From contig JAXMHA010000011.1 of NCBI GenBank assembly GCA_046347015.1, positions 38,458 through 102,457 of the forward strand: a stretch of DNA of 64,000 nt, read 5' to 3'. Source of the stretch: Dokdonella_A sp046347015 (GTDB taxonomy: Bacteria; Pseudomonadota; Gammaproteobacteria; Xanthomonadales; Rhodanobacteraceae). The position numbers and the translations under genes are program-made. This document shows, piece after piece, positions 28,552 through 37,466 of the stretch (position 1 is its first letter; every line of letters begins with the position of its first letter). The notes under the pieces are model-generated. The model was given only the letters and a program-made list of their open reading frames with translations, did no database searches and was not told where the DNA came from.

Positions 28552-30465
28552 TCACTCCATCGCCACCGCGTCGGTGGTGGCGGGCAGGCCGACTTTCCTG
28601 CAGAACGCGGCAAAACGCGGGTCGGCGCGATAGCGCAGGATCATGGGATCGTAGAGCAAGGCCTGTACGCCCGGGTCGCGGTTGTCCCACGCGCGATCAA
28701 GCCAATGGAACATCGCGCCGGGATCTCGGCGCAGGGCATACGCCTCACCGATCTGATAGGCACTGATGCTGGCCTGGTCGGCGACCAGTTTCTTGATGGC
28801 GGCGTCGGCGGCCCCGCGATCGGACCCGGCCTGCAAGGCCAGCGCCAGCGCGATTTCGCGCCAACCCGCATCGGGCTCTTGCTGCGCCGCGGCCAGCGCG
28901 GCCTTGGCATCGCCGCGCAGCATTTCGATGACCGCGAGCTGCTCGTGGTAAGTCGCTGCCTGCGGCTGCAACGCGATTGCGGTCGTGCTCTTCTCCCTGG
29001 CGGCATCCAGTTGGCCGAGGGCGGAAAGGTAGATCCCCAACCAGTGGTACCACCCGGCATGGCGCGGATCGGCGATCAACGCCGTCCGGGTCAGGTCCGC
29101 CGCCTGCTGCACCTGGCCCAGGGTGGCCAGCGCACTGGCGAGCGAGATTTGTGCCCTGGTGTCGTTGGGAGCGAGCTGCAGCGCGCGCCGGTATTCAGCC
29201 TCGGCGCCGACCCAATCGAAGTCGGCGGTTTGCAGCACGAACGCGCGCGCCCGATGAGCGAAAGAGGAATCGGGGTCGATCTTCAGCGCGGTGTCTGCTG
29301 CATGATGGGCATTCGCGTAGGCTTCCTTTGCCGGCTTCCCTTGCAGCCATCCCTGCGCCAGCTCCACCCACGTTTCGGACAGGCCCGCGTACGCCGCAGC
29401 GTACTTAGGATCGATGCGGATCGCATGACGGTAGGCATCGATGGCCTGATGGTCACTGGCTTCGTTGTTGAGCGCGTAATAGGCATTGCCGTGCTGGTAG
29501 GCGGTGTAGGCCGCCAAGTTGCCCCCGGGGGGGCGGTCGCTCTGCACCACGACGCCGGGCGCGGTCATCAGCTTCGCCTTCAGCGCGCCGGAAACGGCTT
29601 GCGTAATGGCGTCCTGCAACGCGAACAGATCCTTGTAAGGCCGGTCGTAGTGCTCCGACCACAGTGTGCTGCCGTCGACGGCGTTGACCAGCGTCGCGGT
29701 AATCCGCACTTCGTCGCCGGCGCGTTGCACCGAGCCCTCCAGCAGGTGCGCGACGCCGAGCAACCGGCCAATCGTCGCGCTGGTGTCCTTGCTGTCGCGG
29801 AACTGGAACGCCGAGTTGCGACTGATGACCTTCAAGCCGTCGAACTGCGAAAGGGTATTGATCAGGTCCTCGGACAGCCCGTCGGAGAAGAACTGTTCAT
29901 CGGCTTGCCCGCTTTCGTTGACGAACGGCAGCACCGCGACGGACTTTTCCGGAATGGCAGAGGTGCGGGTCGGGAGAGGGGGCGGTACGCCGTGCGTGGC
30001 AACGGCGGACGTGGCTGCAGGCGCGCTTGCGGTTGTCGCCTCAAGCGTCGTCGCCGTTGTGGCGGCTGGCTCGACTCTCGGCGCAGTCGCGCGCTGCAGC
30101 ACCCAAACCCGCCAGCCCAGCAACGCCACCGCCAGTACCAGCACCGTGATGATCACCACATTGAGTTTGCGGCCGACCTGGCGATGCTCGGTTTCCGTGC
30201 GTGCGGCCGGCGAATCGGCGGGTGAGGTGCGGCGGATGCCTTCCGGCGTCAGTTCGTAGACCCACGCAAACACCAGTACCACCGGGAAAGCGATGACCAG
30301 CAGGAGCACCACGAACTGCGCGGTCCAGTCCGGCATGTGGAAGACCGGGAAAACCTGGGTCGCGACCTGAATGACCAGCCAGGCGGCGACGGCGTAGGCA
30401 ATCGCCACCCGCCACACGTGGCGGCGCTTCAGTTCCTTGAGGAACCCGGGCCTGTCGGATGCCAC
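28552..30465 (-). CDS. membrane TolB-like/TPR protein, tandem paralogue 1
   Basis: About 637 residues. Order: conserved N-terminus FLKELKRRHVWRVAIAY, two membrane segments, the motif AWVYELTPEGIRRT, a third membrane segment, a low-complexity Ala/Thr/Pro linker, a TolB-like domain (SVAVLPFVNESG ... FFSDGLSEDLI ... VISRNSAFQFRDS ... LLEGSVQRAGDEVRI), then about six TPR units and the C-terminal signature DPRFAAFC-KVGLPATTDAVAM. No cyclase domain follows, although such proteins are often labelled adenylate cyclase. GTG 30465 is chosen over ATG 30501 because the conserved upstream block lies 49 bases before it, exactly as in paralogue 3. Role unknown; a membrane-anchored protein-interaction scaffold is an inference. 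Confidence 0.82.
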   Translation of the reverse strand: MASDRPGFLKELKRRHVWRVAIAYAVAAWLVIQVATQVFPVFHMPDWTAQFVVLLLVIAFPVVLVFAWVYELTPEGIRRTSPADSPAARTETEHRQVGRKLNVVIITVLVLAVALLGWRVWVLQRATAPRVEPAATTATTLEATTASAPAATSAVATHGVPPPLPTRTSAIPEKSVAVLPFVNESGQADEQFFSDGLSEDLINTLSQFDGLKVISRNSAFQFRDSKDTSATIGRLLGVAHLLEGSVQRAGDEVRITATLVNAVDGSTLWSEHYDRPYKDLFALQDAITQAVSGALKAKLMTAPGVVVQSDRPPGGNLAAYTAYQHGNAYYALNNEASDHQAIDAYRHAIRIDPKYAAAYAGLSETWVELAQGWLQGKPAKEAYANAHHAADTALKIDPDSSFAHRARAFVLQTADFDWVGAEAEYRRALQLAPNDTRAQISLASALATLGQVQQAADLTRTALIADPRHAGWYHWLGIYLSALGQLDAAREKSTTAIALQPQAATYHEQLAVIEMLRGDAKAALAAAQQEPDAGWREIALALALQAGSDRGAADAAIKKLVADQASISAYQIGEAYALRRDPGAMFHWLDRAWDNRDPGVQALLYDPMILRYRADPRFAAFCRKVGLPATTDAVAME

Positions 30466-30513
30466 GATCGCAAGGATCCGCTGCCGGCGACAGGCCGGCA
30501 TTCAGCTCACTGA

Positions 30514-30546
30514 AGTGTAGCTATTCGATGCGCGGGGCGGGGATGA
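30514..30546 (-). promoter_or_regulatory. conserved upstream block of TPR paralogue 1
   Basis: On the minus strand the block contains CGCATCGA and ends in GCTACACT; nearly the same 33 bases occur at 34456-34488 before paralogue 3. Both lie 49 bases from the respective start codon. TACACT could serve as a -10 box, but no convincing -35 is spaced correctly. Confidence 0.45.
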
Positions 30547-30585
30547 CGAGCCAACCATTCCGCGCGAATGCCGCGCGGGCGATGG

Positions 30586-32475
30586 CTACTGCATCGCCAC
30601 GGCATCGGTCGTCGTGGGCAGGCCGGCCTTCTTGCAGAATGCGGCGAAGCGCGGGTCGGCGTGGTACCGCAGGATCAGCGGATCGCCGAGCAAATAGCCG
30701 ACGCCGGGATCGCGATCGGCCCACGCGCGATCCAGCCACTCGAACGTGTGCTCGGGATCGCGGCGCAACGCGTAAACCTGCGCGATCTGGTACGGCGCCG
30801 TTTCCGTGTAGTCGGCAATCAGCTTCTCGAGCGCGTCATCGGCGGCCTTGTGGTCCGGCGCGACCTGCAAGGCCAGCGCGATGGCGATGTCGTGCCACAT
30901 TCCCGGTGGCTCCTGCCTGGCGGCGGCCAGTGCCGCGTCGGCATTCCCGCGCAGGATCTCGATGATGGCCTGCTGCTGGAAGTAGCTGGCCGCGCCGGGT
31001 TGCAACGCGATCGACGTTGCCACCGCCCGCTGCGCGTCGTCGAGCCGGTTCACGGCGGTGTAATAGGTGCCCAGCCAGTTGTACCAACTGGCGCGCCGGG
31101 GATCGCTGTCCAACGCCCGGCGGGTCAGTTCGATTGCGCCTTGGTTTTGCCCGAGCGTGGCCAGTGCGTTGCCGAGTCCGAATTGCGCGGCCGCTTCGTT
31201 CGGCGCCAATTGCAACGCGCGGCGGTATTCGGCTTCGGCGCCGCTCCAGTTCATGTCGAGGCTCAGCAGCAGGACGGCGCGCGCCCAATGGGCGCGCGAG
31301 CAGTCGGGATCGAGCCGAAGCGCAGTCGCCGATGCGTCCCGTGCCGAATCCCTGGCGCGCGCGATCGCCGCGGGTTCCGTCAGGAACTGGCTGGCGAGCG
31401 ACGTCCATGCGATCGACAACTGCGCATACGCCCGGGCGTACCGTGGGTCGAGGCGGACTGCTTCCCCGAGCGCCTCGATGGCTTGGCGTTCCCCGGTTTC
31501 CGTGCCGAGCGCACCGTACGTGACGGCGTGCTGATACGCGACATAGGCATCAAGATTGCCACCGGGCGGGCGGTCGCTCTGCAGGACTGCGCCCGGTGTT
31601 CGCAGCAGCTTGACCTTCAGCACGTCGGCCACGGTTTGCGTGATGGCATCCTGCAGCGCGAACAGGTCGGTGTACGGCTTGTCGTAGCGTTGCGACCACG
31701 CGACGCTGCCATCCGCGGCGTTGACGAGAGTCGTGGTGATGCGTACTTCACCGGCGACCCGTTGCACCGTGCCTTCCAGCAGGTGGGCGACGCCGAGCGC
31801 GGCGCCGATTTGCGCGGACGTCGCGGTGCTGTCGCGGAACTGGAATGCCGAGTTGCGGCTGATGACCTTGAGGCCGTCGAATTGCGACAGTGCGGTGATC
31901 AGGTCTTCCGAGAGCCCGTCGGAAAAATACTGTTCGTCATTGCCGCCATCGCTCGCGAAGGGCAGCACCGCGACCGACTTGGCCGGAACCGGCGCTGGCG
32001 CGGGGATCGCAAGGGCGGGACCCTGGCGCCGCTGCTGAGGTTCGCCGCTCCCGTCCAGGCTCGCGCCGGATTCAATGGTTCCGCGCGGGCCAGCGGCTGT
32101 TCGATGTTGCAGGGCCAGCATGCGCCAACCGAGCAACGCCAACGCGATCGCCAGTACCGCGATGATCACCTTGTCGAGCTTCCAGCCGACGGCTCGTGAG
32201 TCAGACTCGGCGCGCGCGTCCGGTGAATTGGCCGGTGCGGTACGGCGGAGTCCTTCCGGCGTCAGTTCGTAGACCCACGCCAACGCCACCGCGACGGGAA
32301 ACCCCATCGCCAGCAGCAGCACGACCAGCCGTACGGTCCAATCGGGGATACCGAAGAACGGGAAGACCTGCGTCGCGATCTGGATCAGCAGCCAACTGAT
32401 GAGGCCGTAGGCGACGACTACGCGCCACACGTGGCGCCGTCGGAGTTCACCGAAGAATCCGGGTCCGTTGGCCAT
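30586..32475 (-). CDS. membrane TolB-like/TPR protein, tandem paralogue 2
   Basis: 629 residues with the same architecture as its neighbours: ELRRRHVWRVVVAY, two membrane segments, AWVYELTPEGLRRT, third membrane segment, linker, TolB-like domain (SVAVLPFASDGGNDEQYFSDGLSEDLI), TPR array, and the end DPRFAAFCKKAGLPTTTDAVAM. The N-terminal motif of the TolB-like domain here lacks the usual NESG (it has SDGG). TATGAT at 32506-32511 (minus strand) is a possible own -10 box. The stop is 120 bp before the paralogue 1 start. Confidence 0.85.
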   Translation of the reverse strand: MANGPGFFGELRRRHVWRVVVAYGLISWLLIQIATQVFPFFGIPDWTVRLVVLLLAMGFPVAVALAWVYELTPEGLRRTAPANSPDARAESDSRAVGWKLDKVIIAVLAIALALLGWRMLALQHRTAAGPRGTIESGASLDGSGEPQQRRQGPALAIPAPAPVPAKSVAVLPFASDGGNDEQYFSDGLSEDLITALSQFDGLKVISRNSAFQFRDSTATSAQIGAALGVAHLLEGTVQRVAGEVRITTTLVNAADGSVAWSQRYDKPYTDLFALQDAITQTVADVLKVKLLRTPGAVLQSDRPPGGNLDAYVAYQHAVTYGALGTETGERQAIEALGEAVRLDPRYARAYAQLSIAWTSLASQFLTEPAAIARARDSARDASATALRLDPDCSRAHWARAVLLLSLDMNWSGAEAEYRRALQLAPNEAAAQFGLGNALATLGQNQGAIELTRRALDSDPRRASWYNWLGTYYTAVNRLDDAQRAVATSIALQPGAASYFQQQAIIEILRGNADAALAAARQEPPGMWHDIAIALALQVAPDHKAADDALEKLIADYTETAPYQIAQVYALRRDPEHTFEWLDRAWADRDPGVGYLLGDPLILRYHADPRFAAFCKKAGLPTTTDAVAMQ

Positions 32476-32541
32476 CCGGATCGCCCTGAGCGAGGCGTGG
32501 GATGGATCATAGCGCGGGCGGACCGGCGCGCGGGGAAAAGG

Positions 32542-34407
32542 CTACTTCATCGCGACGGCATCGGTCGTCGCCGGCAGGCCGGCCTTCCTGCAGAACGCGG
32601 CGAAGCGGGGATCATCCTTGTACCGGAGCATGAATGGGTCGGTCAGCAGATAGCCGATGCCGGGATCGCGGACACTCCAGGCGCGATCCAGCCACAGGAA
32701 CATGTTGTCCGGGTCGCGGCGAAGCGCATGCGTCTCGGCGATCTGGTAAGCGCCATCGCCGGCGTGCTTGGCGGTGAGCTGGTCGAGTGCGGCGTCCGCG
32801 GCTATCCGGTCGGTGTCGACTTGCAGGGCCAGCGTCACTGCCGCGTCGCGCCACAATCCGGGTGACTCCTGCATGGCCGCGGTCATCGCGGCGGAAGCAT
32901 GGCCACCGAGGATTTCGATGATGGCGAGCTGGTTGTGGTAGCCGGTTGCTTCCGGCTGCAGGGCGATCGCGGTGGCCGCCGCGCGTCGTGCGTCATCCAG
33001 GTCGCCCAATCCTGCAAGGTAGACCGAGAGCCCGTAGTACCAGCCGTCATGCCGCGGATCGACGGCCAGTGCCTGGCGGGACACGTCGACGGCGCGCTGC
33101 AACTGCCCGGACGAAGCCAACGCAGTTCCCAGGTTGAACTGCGCGGATGGATCGTTCGGCGCGAGTTGCAGCGCACGCCGGGCTTCGGCTTCGGCGCCGG
33201 CCCAGTCCATGTCCACGTTGAGAAGCAGGTAAGCACGCGCCTGATGGGCCAGTGACGAATCGGGATCCAGCTCCAGCGCGGTGGCGACCGCTTGGCGTGC
33301 CCGTGCATTCGCCTGTTCTGCTTCGATTCCGCCGAGGGTCTGTGCGGCGATCGCGTTCCATGCCAGCGACAATCGCGCATATGCGGCGGCGTAGCGTGGA
33401 TCGATACGAATCGCCTCGTCGTAGGCTTGCACCGCCCGGCGCAAGCCGGCTTCACTCCCGAGGTCGTTGAAGGCGCGTCCCTGCTGATAGGACGCATAGG
33501 CGTCGAGGTTGCCGCTCGGCGGTCGATCGGTCTGCACGACCGCGCCGGGCGAAGTCAGCAGCTTGGCCTGCAACGCCGCGGCCACGGACTTCGTGATCTC
33601 GTCCTGCAGTCCGAACAGGTCCTGATAGGGCCGATCGTAGCGATGCGACCACATCGTGCTGCCGTCGGCGGCATTGACCAGCGACACGGTGATCCGCACG
33701 GTCTCGCCGGCGTGCCGCACCGTTCCTTCCAGCACGTGCGCGACCCCGAGTTGCCGGCCGATCGCCTCGATCGACGCTTTGCCGTCGCGGTACTGGAACG
33801 ATGACCGGCGGCTGATCACCTTGAGCCCGCCGAACTGCGACAGCGCGGTGATCAGGTCCACGGACAAGCCGTCGGAGAAGTAACGTTGTTCCTCGTCACC
33901 GCTTTCGTTGACGAACGGAAGCACTGCGACCGATGCTGGCGGGATTGCCTCGTGCGCGGTGGTGCCGACGGCGGCGTCGGAAGTCGATTGCGCGGGTGCG
34001 GCAGGCGTCGCGACGCCTGCAGGCCGCATCCCCTTGCGCCACAGGAACTGGTTGCCCAGCAGCAGCAGGACCGCGAGCCCGAGGATCGCGATGATGACCG
34101 CGTCGAGCTTGCGGCCCACCGCGCGCGCCGCGAGGGGTTCGCGCGCCTCCGGCGAGTCCGCGGGTTCGGTGCGGCGGATGCCGGCTGGCGTCAGTTCGTA
34201 CACCCACGCCAGCACGACGGCGACCGGAAATCCCAGCGCCAACAGGACCACGACGAGGCGCACCGCCCAGTTCGGGATATCGAAGAACGGGAAGACCTGC
34301 GTTGCGATCTGGATCAGCAGCCAGCTCGCGACCGCGTAGGCGGCCGCCACTCGCCACACGTGGCGGCGTTGCAGTTCCCCGAGGAAACCCCGCTTGTCGG
34401 ATGTCAC
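32542..34407 (-). CDS. membrane TolB-like/TPR protein, tandem paralogue 3
   Basis: 621 residues beginning MTSDKRGFLGELQRRHVWRV, with two membrane segments, AWVYELTPAGIRRT, a third membrane segment, the TolB-like domain (SVAVLPFVNESGDEEQRYFSDGLSVDLI), TPR repeats and the shared C-terminal signature. The coding strand for roughly residues 34-124 is identical base for base to paralogue 4 (34037-34307), whereas the TolB-like and TPR parts differ extensively. This implies recent gene conversion or a recent partial duplication. Confidence 0.85.
   Translation of the reverse strand: MTSDKRGFLGELQRRHVWRVAAAYAVASWLLIQIATQVFPFFDIPNWAVRLVVVLLALGFPVAVVLAWVYELTPAGIRRTEPADSPEAREPLAARAVGRKLDAVIIAILGLAVLLLLGNQFLWRKGMRPAGVATPAAPAQSTSDAAVGTTAHEAIPPASVAVLPFVNESGDEEQRYFSDGLSVDLITALSQFGGLKVISRRSSFQYRDGKASIEAIGRQLGVAHVLEGTVRHAGETVRITVSLVNAADGSTMWSHRYDRPYQDLFGLQDEITKSVAAALQAKLLTSPGAVVQTDRPPSGNLDAYASYQQGRAFNDLGSEAGLRRAVQAYDEAIRIDPRYAAAYARLSLAWNAIAAQTLGGIEAEQANARARQAVATALELDPDSSLAHQARAYLLLNVDMDWAGAEAEARRALQLAPNDPSAQFNLGTALASSGQLQRAVDVSRQALAVDPRHDGWYYGLSVYLAGLGDLDDARRAAATAIALQPEATGYHNQLAIIEILGGHASAAMTAAMQESPGLWRDAAVTLALQVDTDRIAADAALDQLTAKHAGDGAYQIAETHALRRDPDNMFLWLDRAWSVRDPGIGYLLTDPFMLRYKDDPRFAAFCRKAGLPATTDAVAMK
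34037..34307 (-). repeat. 271-bp perfect repeat, copy 1 (within paralogue 3)
   Basis: Identical over its whole length to 36188-36458 at a constant offset of 2151 bases. It covers the second half of the first membrane segment through the third membrane segment. The first mismatch on each side was located by reading (34036/36187 and 34308/36459); flanking sequence on the N-terminal side remains very similar. Confidence 0.93.
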
Positions 34408-34455
34408 GCTTCAGGAACTCGCCACCGGCGATGGGCTCGGCTTCAGTCGCGCCGG

Positions 34456-34488
34456 AGTGTAGCCAATCGATGCGCGGAGCGGGAATCA
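34456..34488 (-). promoter_or_regulatory. conserved upstream block of TPR paralogue 3
   Basis: Counterpart of 30514-30546, at the same 49-base distance from its gene. TACACT (minus strand, 34456-34461) may be a -10 box. The block's outer edge resembles the end of a REP element (CGATTCCCG/CATTCCCG type), so it could instead be part of the repeat family. Confidence 0.45.
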
Positions 34489-34507
34489 AGCGTTCGCTAC
34501 CGCCTGC

Positions 34508-34695
34508 TTTTCATTTCCGCGAAGGCGGGGCCCCGGTTGTTGGCGTAGTGAATTCAACGGCACTGGATTGCTCGCTGCATCCTGCAGCTCGCCCCAGAGC
34601 CGCAATCCATGGCCAAGAGTTCCATGGCCATCGGCTGCGCCAGTGTTCGCTCCGGCATCCTGCCTCCGCAGTCCCACCTCCGCGGGAATGACGAG
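34508..34695. repeat. REP-like inverted pair between paralogues 4 and 3
   Basis: TTTCATTTCCGCGAAGGCGG begins at about 34509 on the plus strand, and a facing copy CTCGTCATTCCCGCGGAGG is on the minus strand at 34677-34695. The 150 bp between them contain a short palindromic stretch around CCATGGCCAAGAGTTCCATGG but no gene. Confidence 0.65.
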
Positions 34696-34704
34696 CAGAG
34701 CTTG

Positions 34705-36552
34705 CTAGTTCATCGCGACGGCGTCGGTGGTTGCGGTCAAGCCGACTTTCGCGCAGAACGCGGCGAAGCGCGGATCACTGCGATGGCGGAGCACGAACGG
34801 GTCGTAGAGCAGGTACTGGATGCCCGAGTCGCGATTCTTCCACGCGCGGTCCAGCCATTCGAAGGTGGCGTCCACATCACCGCGCAGCGCGTGCACTTCG
34901 GCGATCTGCCAGGCGCCGTTGCGTGCGTAACTCGCGGTGAAATCCTTCAGCGCACCATCCGCCACGGTGCGGTCCGGCCCGATCTGCAGGGCGAGGGTCA
35001 CCGCGGCGTCGTGCCAGCCGCCCGGTGGCTCCTGCCGCGCGGCCTTGAGGGCGGCATCGGCGTTGCCTTGCAGGATTTCGATGATGGCGAGCTGTTGGCG
35101 GTAGCCGTTCGCTCCCGGCTGCAGTTCGATCGCGGTGTCGATTGCTTCCCGGGCCTCGTCCAGACGGCCCGCGGCGGAAAGATAAGTGGCGAGCCAGTAA
35201 TACCAGCTCGCCGCGCGCGGATTGGCGACCAGGGCTTCCCGGGCCAGACCGATGGCTTCCTTCACATGTCCCGATGTGGCCGACATGCCGGCGAGGCGGA
35301 ACTTCATCGAGGCATCGTTGGGCGCCAGGCGCAATGCGGCGCGGTATTCGCCCTCCGCACCGGTCCAGTTCATGTCCGCGGTCGCGAGCAGGTAAGCGTG
35401 CACCCAGTGCGCCCGGGACGAATTCGGGTCGAGATCGAGTGCCGTATCGATGGCCGTGCGCGCCGTGGCGTATGCGCGCGTGGCTTCCTGCCCATTCAGG
35501 AACTCGGCGGCCAGCGCGGTCCACGCGTAGGCCAGTGACGCAAAGGCGGTCGCGTACCGAGGGTCGAGGGCGATGGCCTCGTTGGCGGCGTCGATGGCGC
35601 GGCGGTAGCCCGCTTCGGTGCCGAGCGCGTAGTAGGCATTGCCGTGCTGGATCGCGGTGTAGGCGGCGAGGTTGCCGCTCGGTGGCCGGTCGCTCTGCAC
35701 CACGGCGCCCGGCATGGTCAGCAATTCGGTCTGCATGGCGGCGGCGACGGCTTTCGTGATCTCGTCCTGCAGCGCGAACAGGTCCTCGGACGGGCGGTCA
35801 TAGCGCTGCGCCCAGAGCGTGCTGCCATCCGCGGCATTGACCAGGGACGCGGTAATCCGCACCACGTCGCCGGCGTGCCGCACGGTGCCTTCCAGCAGGC
35901 GTGCGACGCCGAGCTTCCCGCCGATCGTTTTCGCGTTGTCGGTGCTGTCGCGAAATTGGAATGCCGAGTGGCGGCTGATGACCTTGAGCCCCTCGAACTG
36001 GGACAGCGCGGTCGTCAGGTCTTCGGTCAGGCCGTCGGCAAAGAGTTGTTGTTCCTCGTCCGGGCTTTCGTTCGCGAATGGCAGCACCGCGATCGATTTC
36101 GCGGGGATTGCGCTTGCGGCCGCCGGCTTGACGGACGGAGTGGCGTTCGCCGCCGGATTGGCGTTGGAGTCCGCCGGCATGCCGGCACGCCACAGGAACT
36201 GGTTGCCCAGCAGCAGCAGGACCGCGAGCCCGAGGATCGCGATGATGACCGCGTCGAGCTTGCGGCCCACCGCGCGCGCCGCGAGGGGTTCGCGCGCCTC
36301 CGGCGAGTCCGCGGGTTCGGTGCGGCGGATGCCGGCTGGCGTCAGTTCGTACACCCACGCCAGCACGACGGCGACCGGAAATCCCAGCGCCAACAGGACC
36401 ACGACGAGGCGCACCGCCCAGTTCGGGATATCGAAGAACGGGAAGACCTGCGTTGCGACCTGGATCAGCAACCAGCTCGCGACCGTGTAGGCGACCGCCA
36501 CGCGCCAGACGTGGCGGCGTTGCAGTTCCGCGAGCAAGTTCGATTTGGCCAT
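34705..36552 (-). CDS. membrane TolB-like/TPR protein, tandem paralogue 4
   Basis: 615 residues, the first gene of the array in transcription order. Starts MAKSNLLAELQRRHVWRVAVAY and has the full shared architecture (three membrane segments, TolB-like domain SIAVLPFANESPDEEQQLFADGLTEDLTTALSQ, TPR array, DPRFAAFCAKVGLTATTDAVAM). ATG 36552 is preferred to GTG 36564 since GGAG lies 7 bases before it. TACGAT at 36606-36611 (minus strand) is a weak -10 candidate. Carries copy 2 of the 271-bp identical tract. Confidence 0.85.
   Translation of the reverse strand: MAKSNLLAELQRRHVWRVAVAYTVASWLLIQVATQVFPFFDIPNWAVRLVVVLLALGFPVAVVLAWVYELTPAGIRRTEPADSPEAREPLAARAVGRKLDAVIIAILGLAVLLLLGNQFLWRAGMPADSNANPAANATPSVKPAAASAIPAKSIAVLPFANESPDEEQQLFADGLTEDLTTALSQFEGLKVISRHSAFQFRDSTDNAKTIGGKLGVARLLEGTVRHAGDVVRITASLVNAADGSTLWAQRYDRPSEDLFALQDEITKAVAAAMQTELLTMPGAVVQSDRPPSGNLAAYTAIQHGNAYYALGTEAGYRRAIDAANEAIALDPRYATAFASLAYAWTALAAEFLNGQEATRAYATARTAIDTALDLDPNSSRAHWVHAYLLATADMNWTGAEGEYRAALRLAPNDASMKFRLAGMSATSGHVKEAIGLAREALVANPRAASWYYWLATYLSAAGRLDEAREAIDTAIELQPGANGYRQQLAIIEILQGNADAALKAARQEPPGGWHDAAVTLALQIGPDRTVADGALKDFTASYARNGAWQIAEVHALRGDVDATFEWLDRAWKNRDSGIQYLLYDPFVLRHRSDPRFAAFCAKVGLTATTDAVAMN
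36188..36458 (-). repeat. 271-bp perfect repeat, copy 2 (within paralogue 4)
   Basis: Identical to 34037-34307. Because silent positions are also unchanged while the rest of the genes differ widely, the tract must have been homogenised recently. Confidence 0.93.
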
Positions 36553-36625
36553 CGTGGGCTCCACGGACCGCCACCGCCGGTCGCGAGGTTGCCGGCCTCG
36601 GGGGAATCGTAACGCCGAAACGCCG

Positions 36626-37189
36626 TCAGGCGCGGCCCGAGAACTCGCCCGTCACCGTGTTGACCCAGACACGCTCGCCGGTGGTGACGTATTCGGGTAC
36701 CTGGATCTCGATGCCGGTATCGAGCTTCGCCGGCTTGGTGCGTTTGGTCGCGGAAGCGCCCTTGAGTTCGGGCGCGGTGTCGGTGACGGTCAAGGCCACG
36801 CTGGCCGGGATCTGCAGTGCCACCGGCACATCGTCGATGAGCTGCACGTAGTAGCCATCCAGCCCTTCGACGATGTAGGCCGCGGCGTCGCCCACCACGT
36901 CGGGGTCGAGCGTATACGGGGAGTAATCCTCGGCATCGAGGAATACGAACGCATCACCGTCGCGGTACGAGAACGTCGCCGCGCGGCGCACCAGTTCCAT
37001 TTCCTTCAAATCGTCCTCCGCGCGCAGGCTGAGCTCGAACTTGCGGCCACCCGGAATCGAATACAGCGTGAAGCGGAACGTGACGTTGCCGCCACGAGCC
37101 GTCGGCGCGCTGCGCCCGATGTCGCGCACCTGGTAGACGGTGTTGGCGTGTTCGACCACGTTTCCGCGGCGGACGTCGGCGGCTTTCAT
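36626..37189 (-). CDS. yeiP: elongation factor P-like protein EfpL (YeiP)
   Basis: 187-residue EF-P paralogue that binds ribosomes stalled at difficult, often proline-containing, motifs. Three beta-barrel domains (KOW-like N-domain, OB, C-terminal OB). The tip loop reads SAPTARGGN, i.e. an arginine-containing EfpL loop rather than the modifiable lysine loop of EF-P, and the C-terminus is YVTTGERVWVNTVTGEFSGR. ATG 37189 (MKAADVRRGN) matches the family start. Divergent from the S8 protease. Confidence 0.93.
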   Translation of the reverse strand: MKAADVRRGNVVEHANTVYQVRDIGRSAPTARGGNVTFRFTLYSIPGGRKFELSLRAEDDLKEMELVRRAATFSYRDGDAFVFLDAEDYSPYTLDPDVVGDAAAYIVEGLDGYYVQLIDDVPVALQIPASVALTVTDTAPELKGASATKRTKPAKLDTGIEIQVPEYVTTGERVWVNTVTGEFSGRA

Positions 37190-37466
37190 CGAGGACTCCA
37201 GAGGATGCGTTGCGGGCGGCCGCGACCGGGCGATTGCCGCCTGCCCACGCGATATCCACTCCGCAGGCAGGAACTGGCGCGAATTATATCTGCTCGCGCC
37301 GTCTCCCCAACCGGTCGCGATCCGGCCGCGCCGGTCCGCGATGGCGGGGAAGCGCCCGGTATCGTCGCGTTCGGTCCGTCGCTGGGATAGAGTGCACGCG
37401 CCGCGCGAAGGCGCTGCAACTGCGCCTTCGAACCCGCCATCCATGGCTGCCTGACCCGGGATTCCC

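Noticed and set aside
26773..30225. A 1150-codon open frame on the plus strand antisense to the permease and TPR genes
   Set aside because: It runs through a REP element and across two clear genes on the other strand, with Arg/Asp/Gln/His-rich composition typical of the mirror frame of G+C-rich genes.
28552..36552. Adenylate cyclase function for the four TPR proteins
   Set aside because: None has the class III catalytic motifs (the FADISGST and IGDE type sites seen at 48.1 kb); only the TolB-like and TPR parts that accompany cyclases elsewhere are present.
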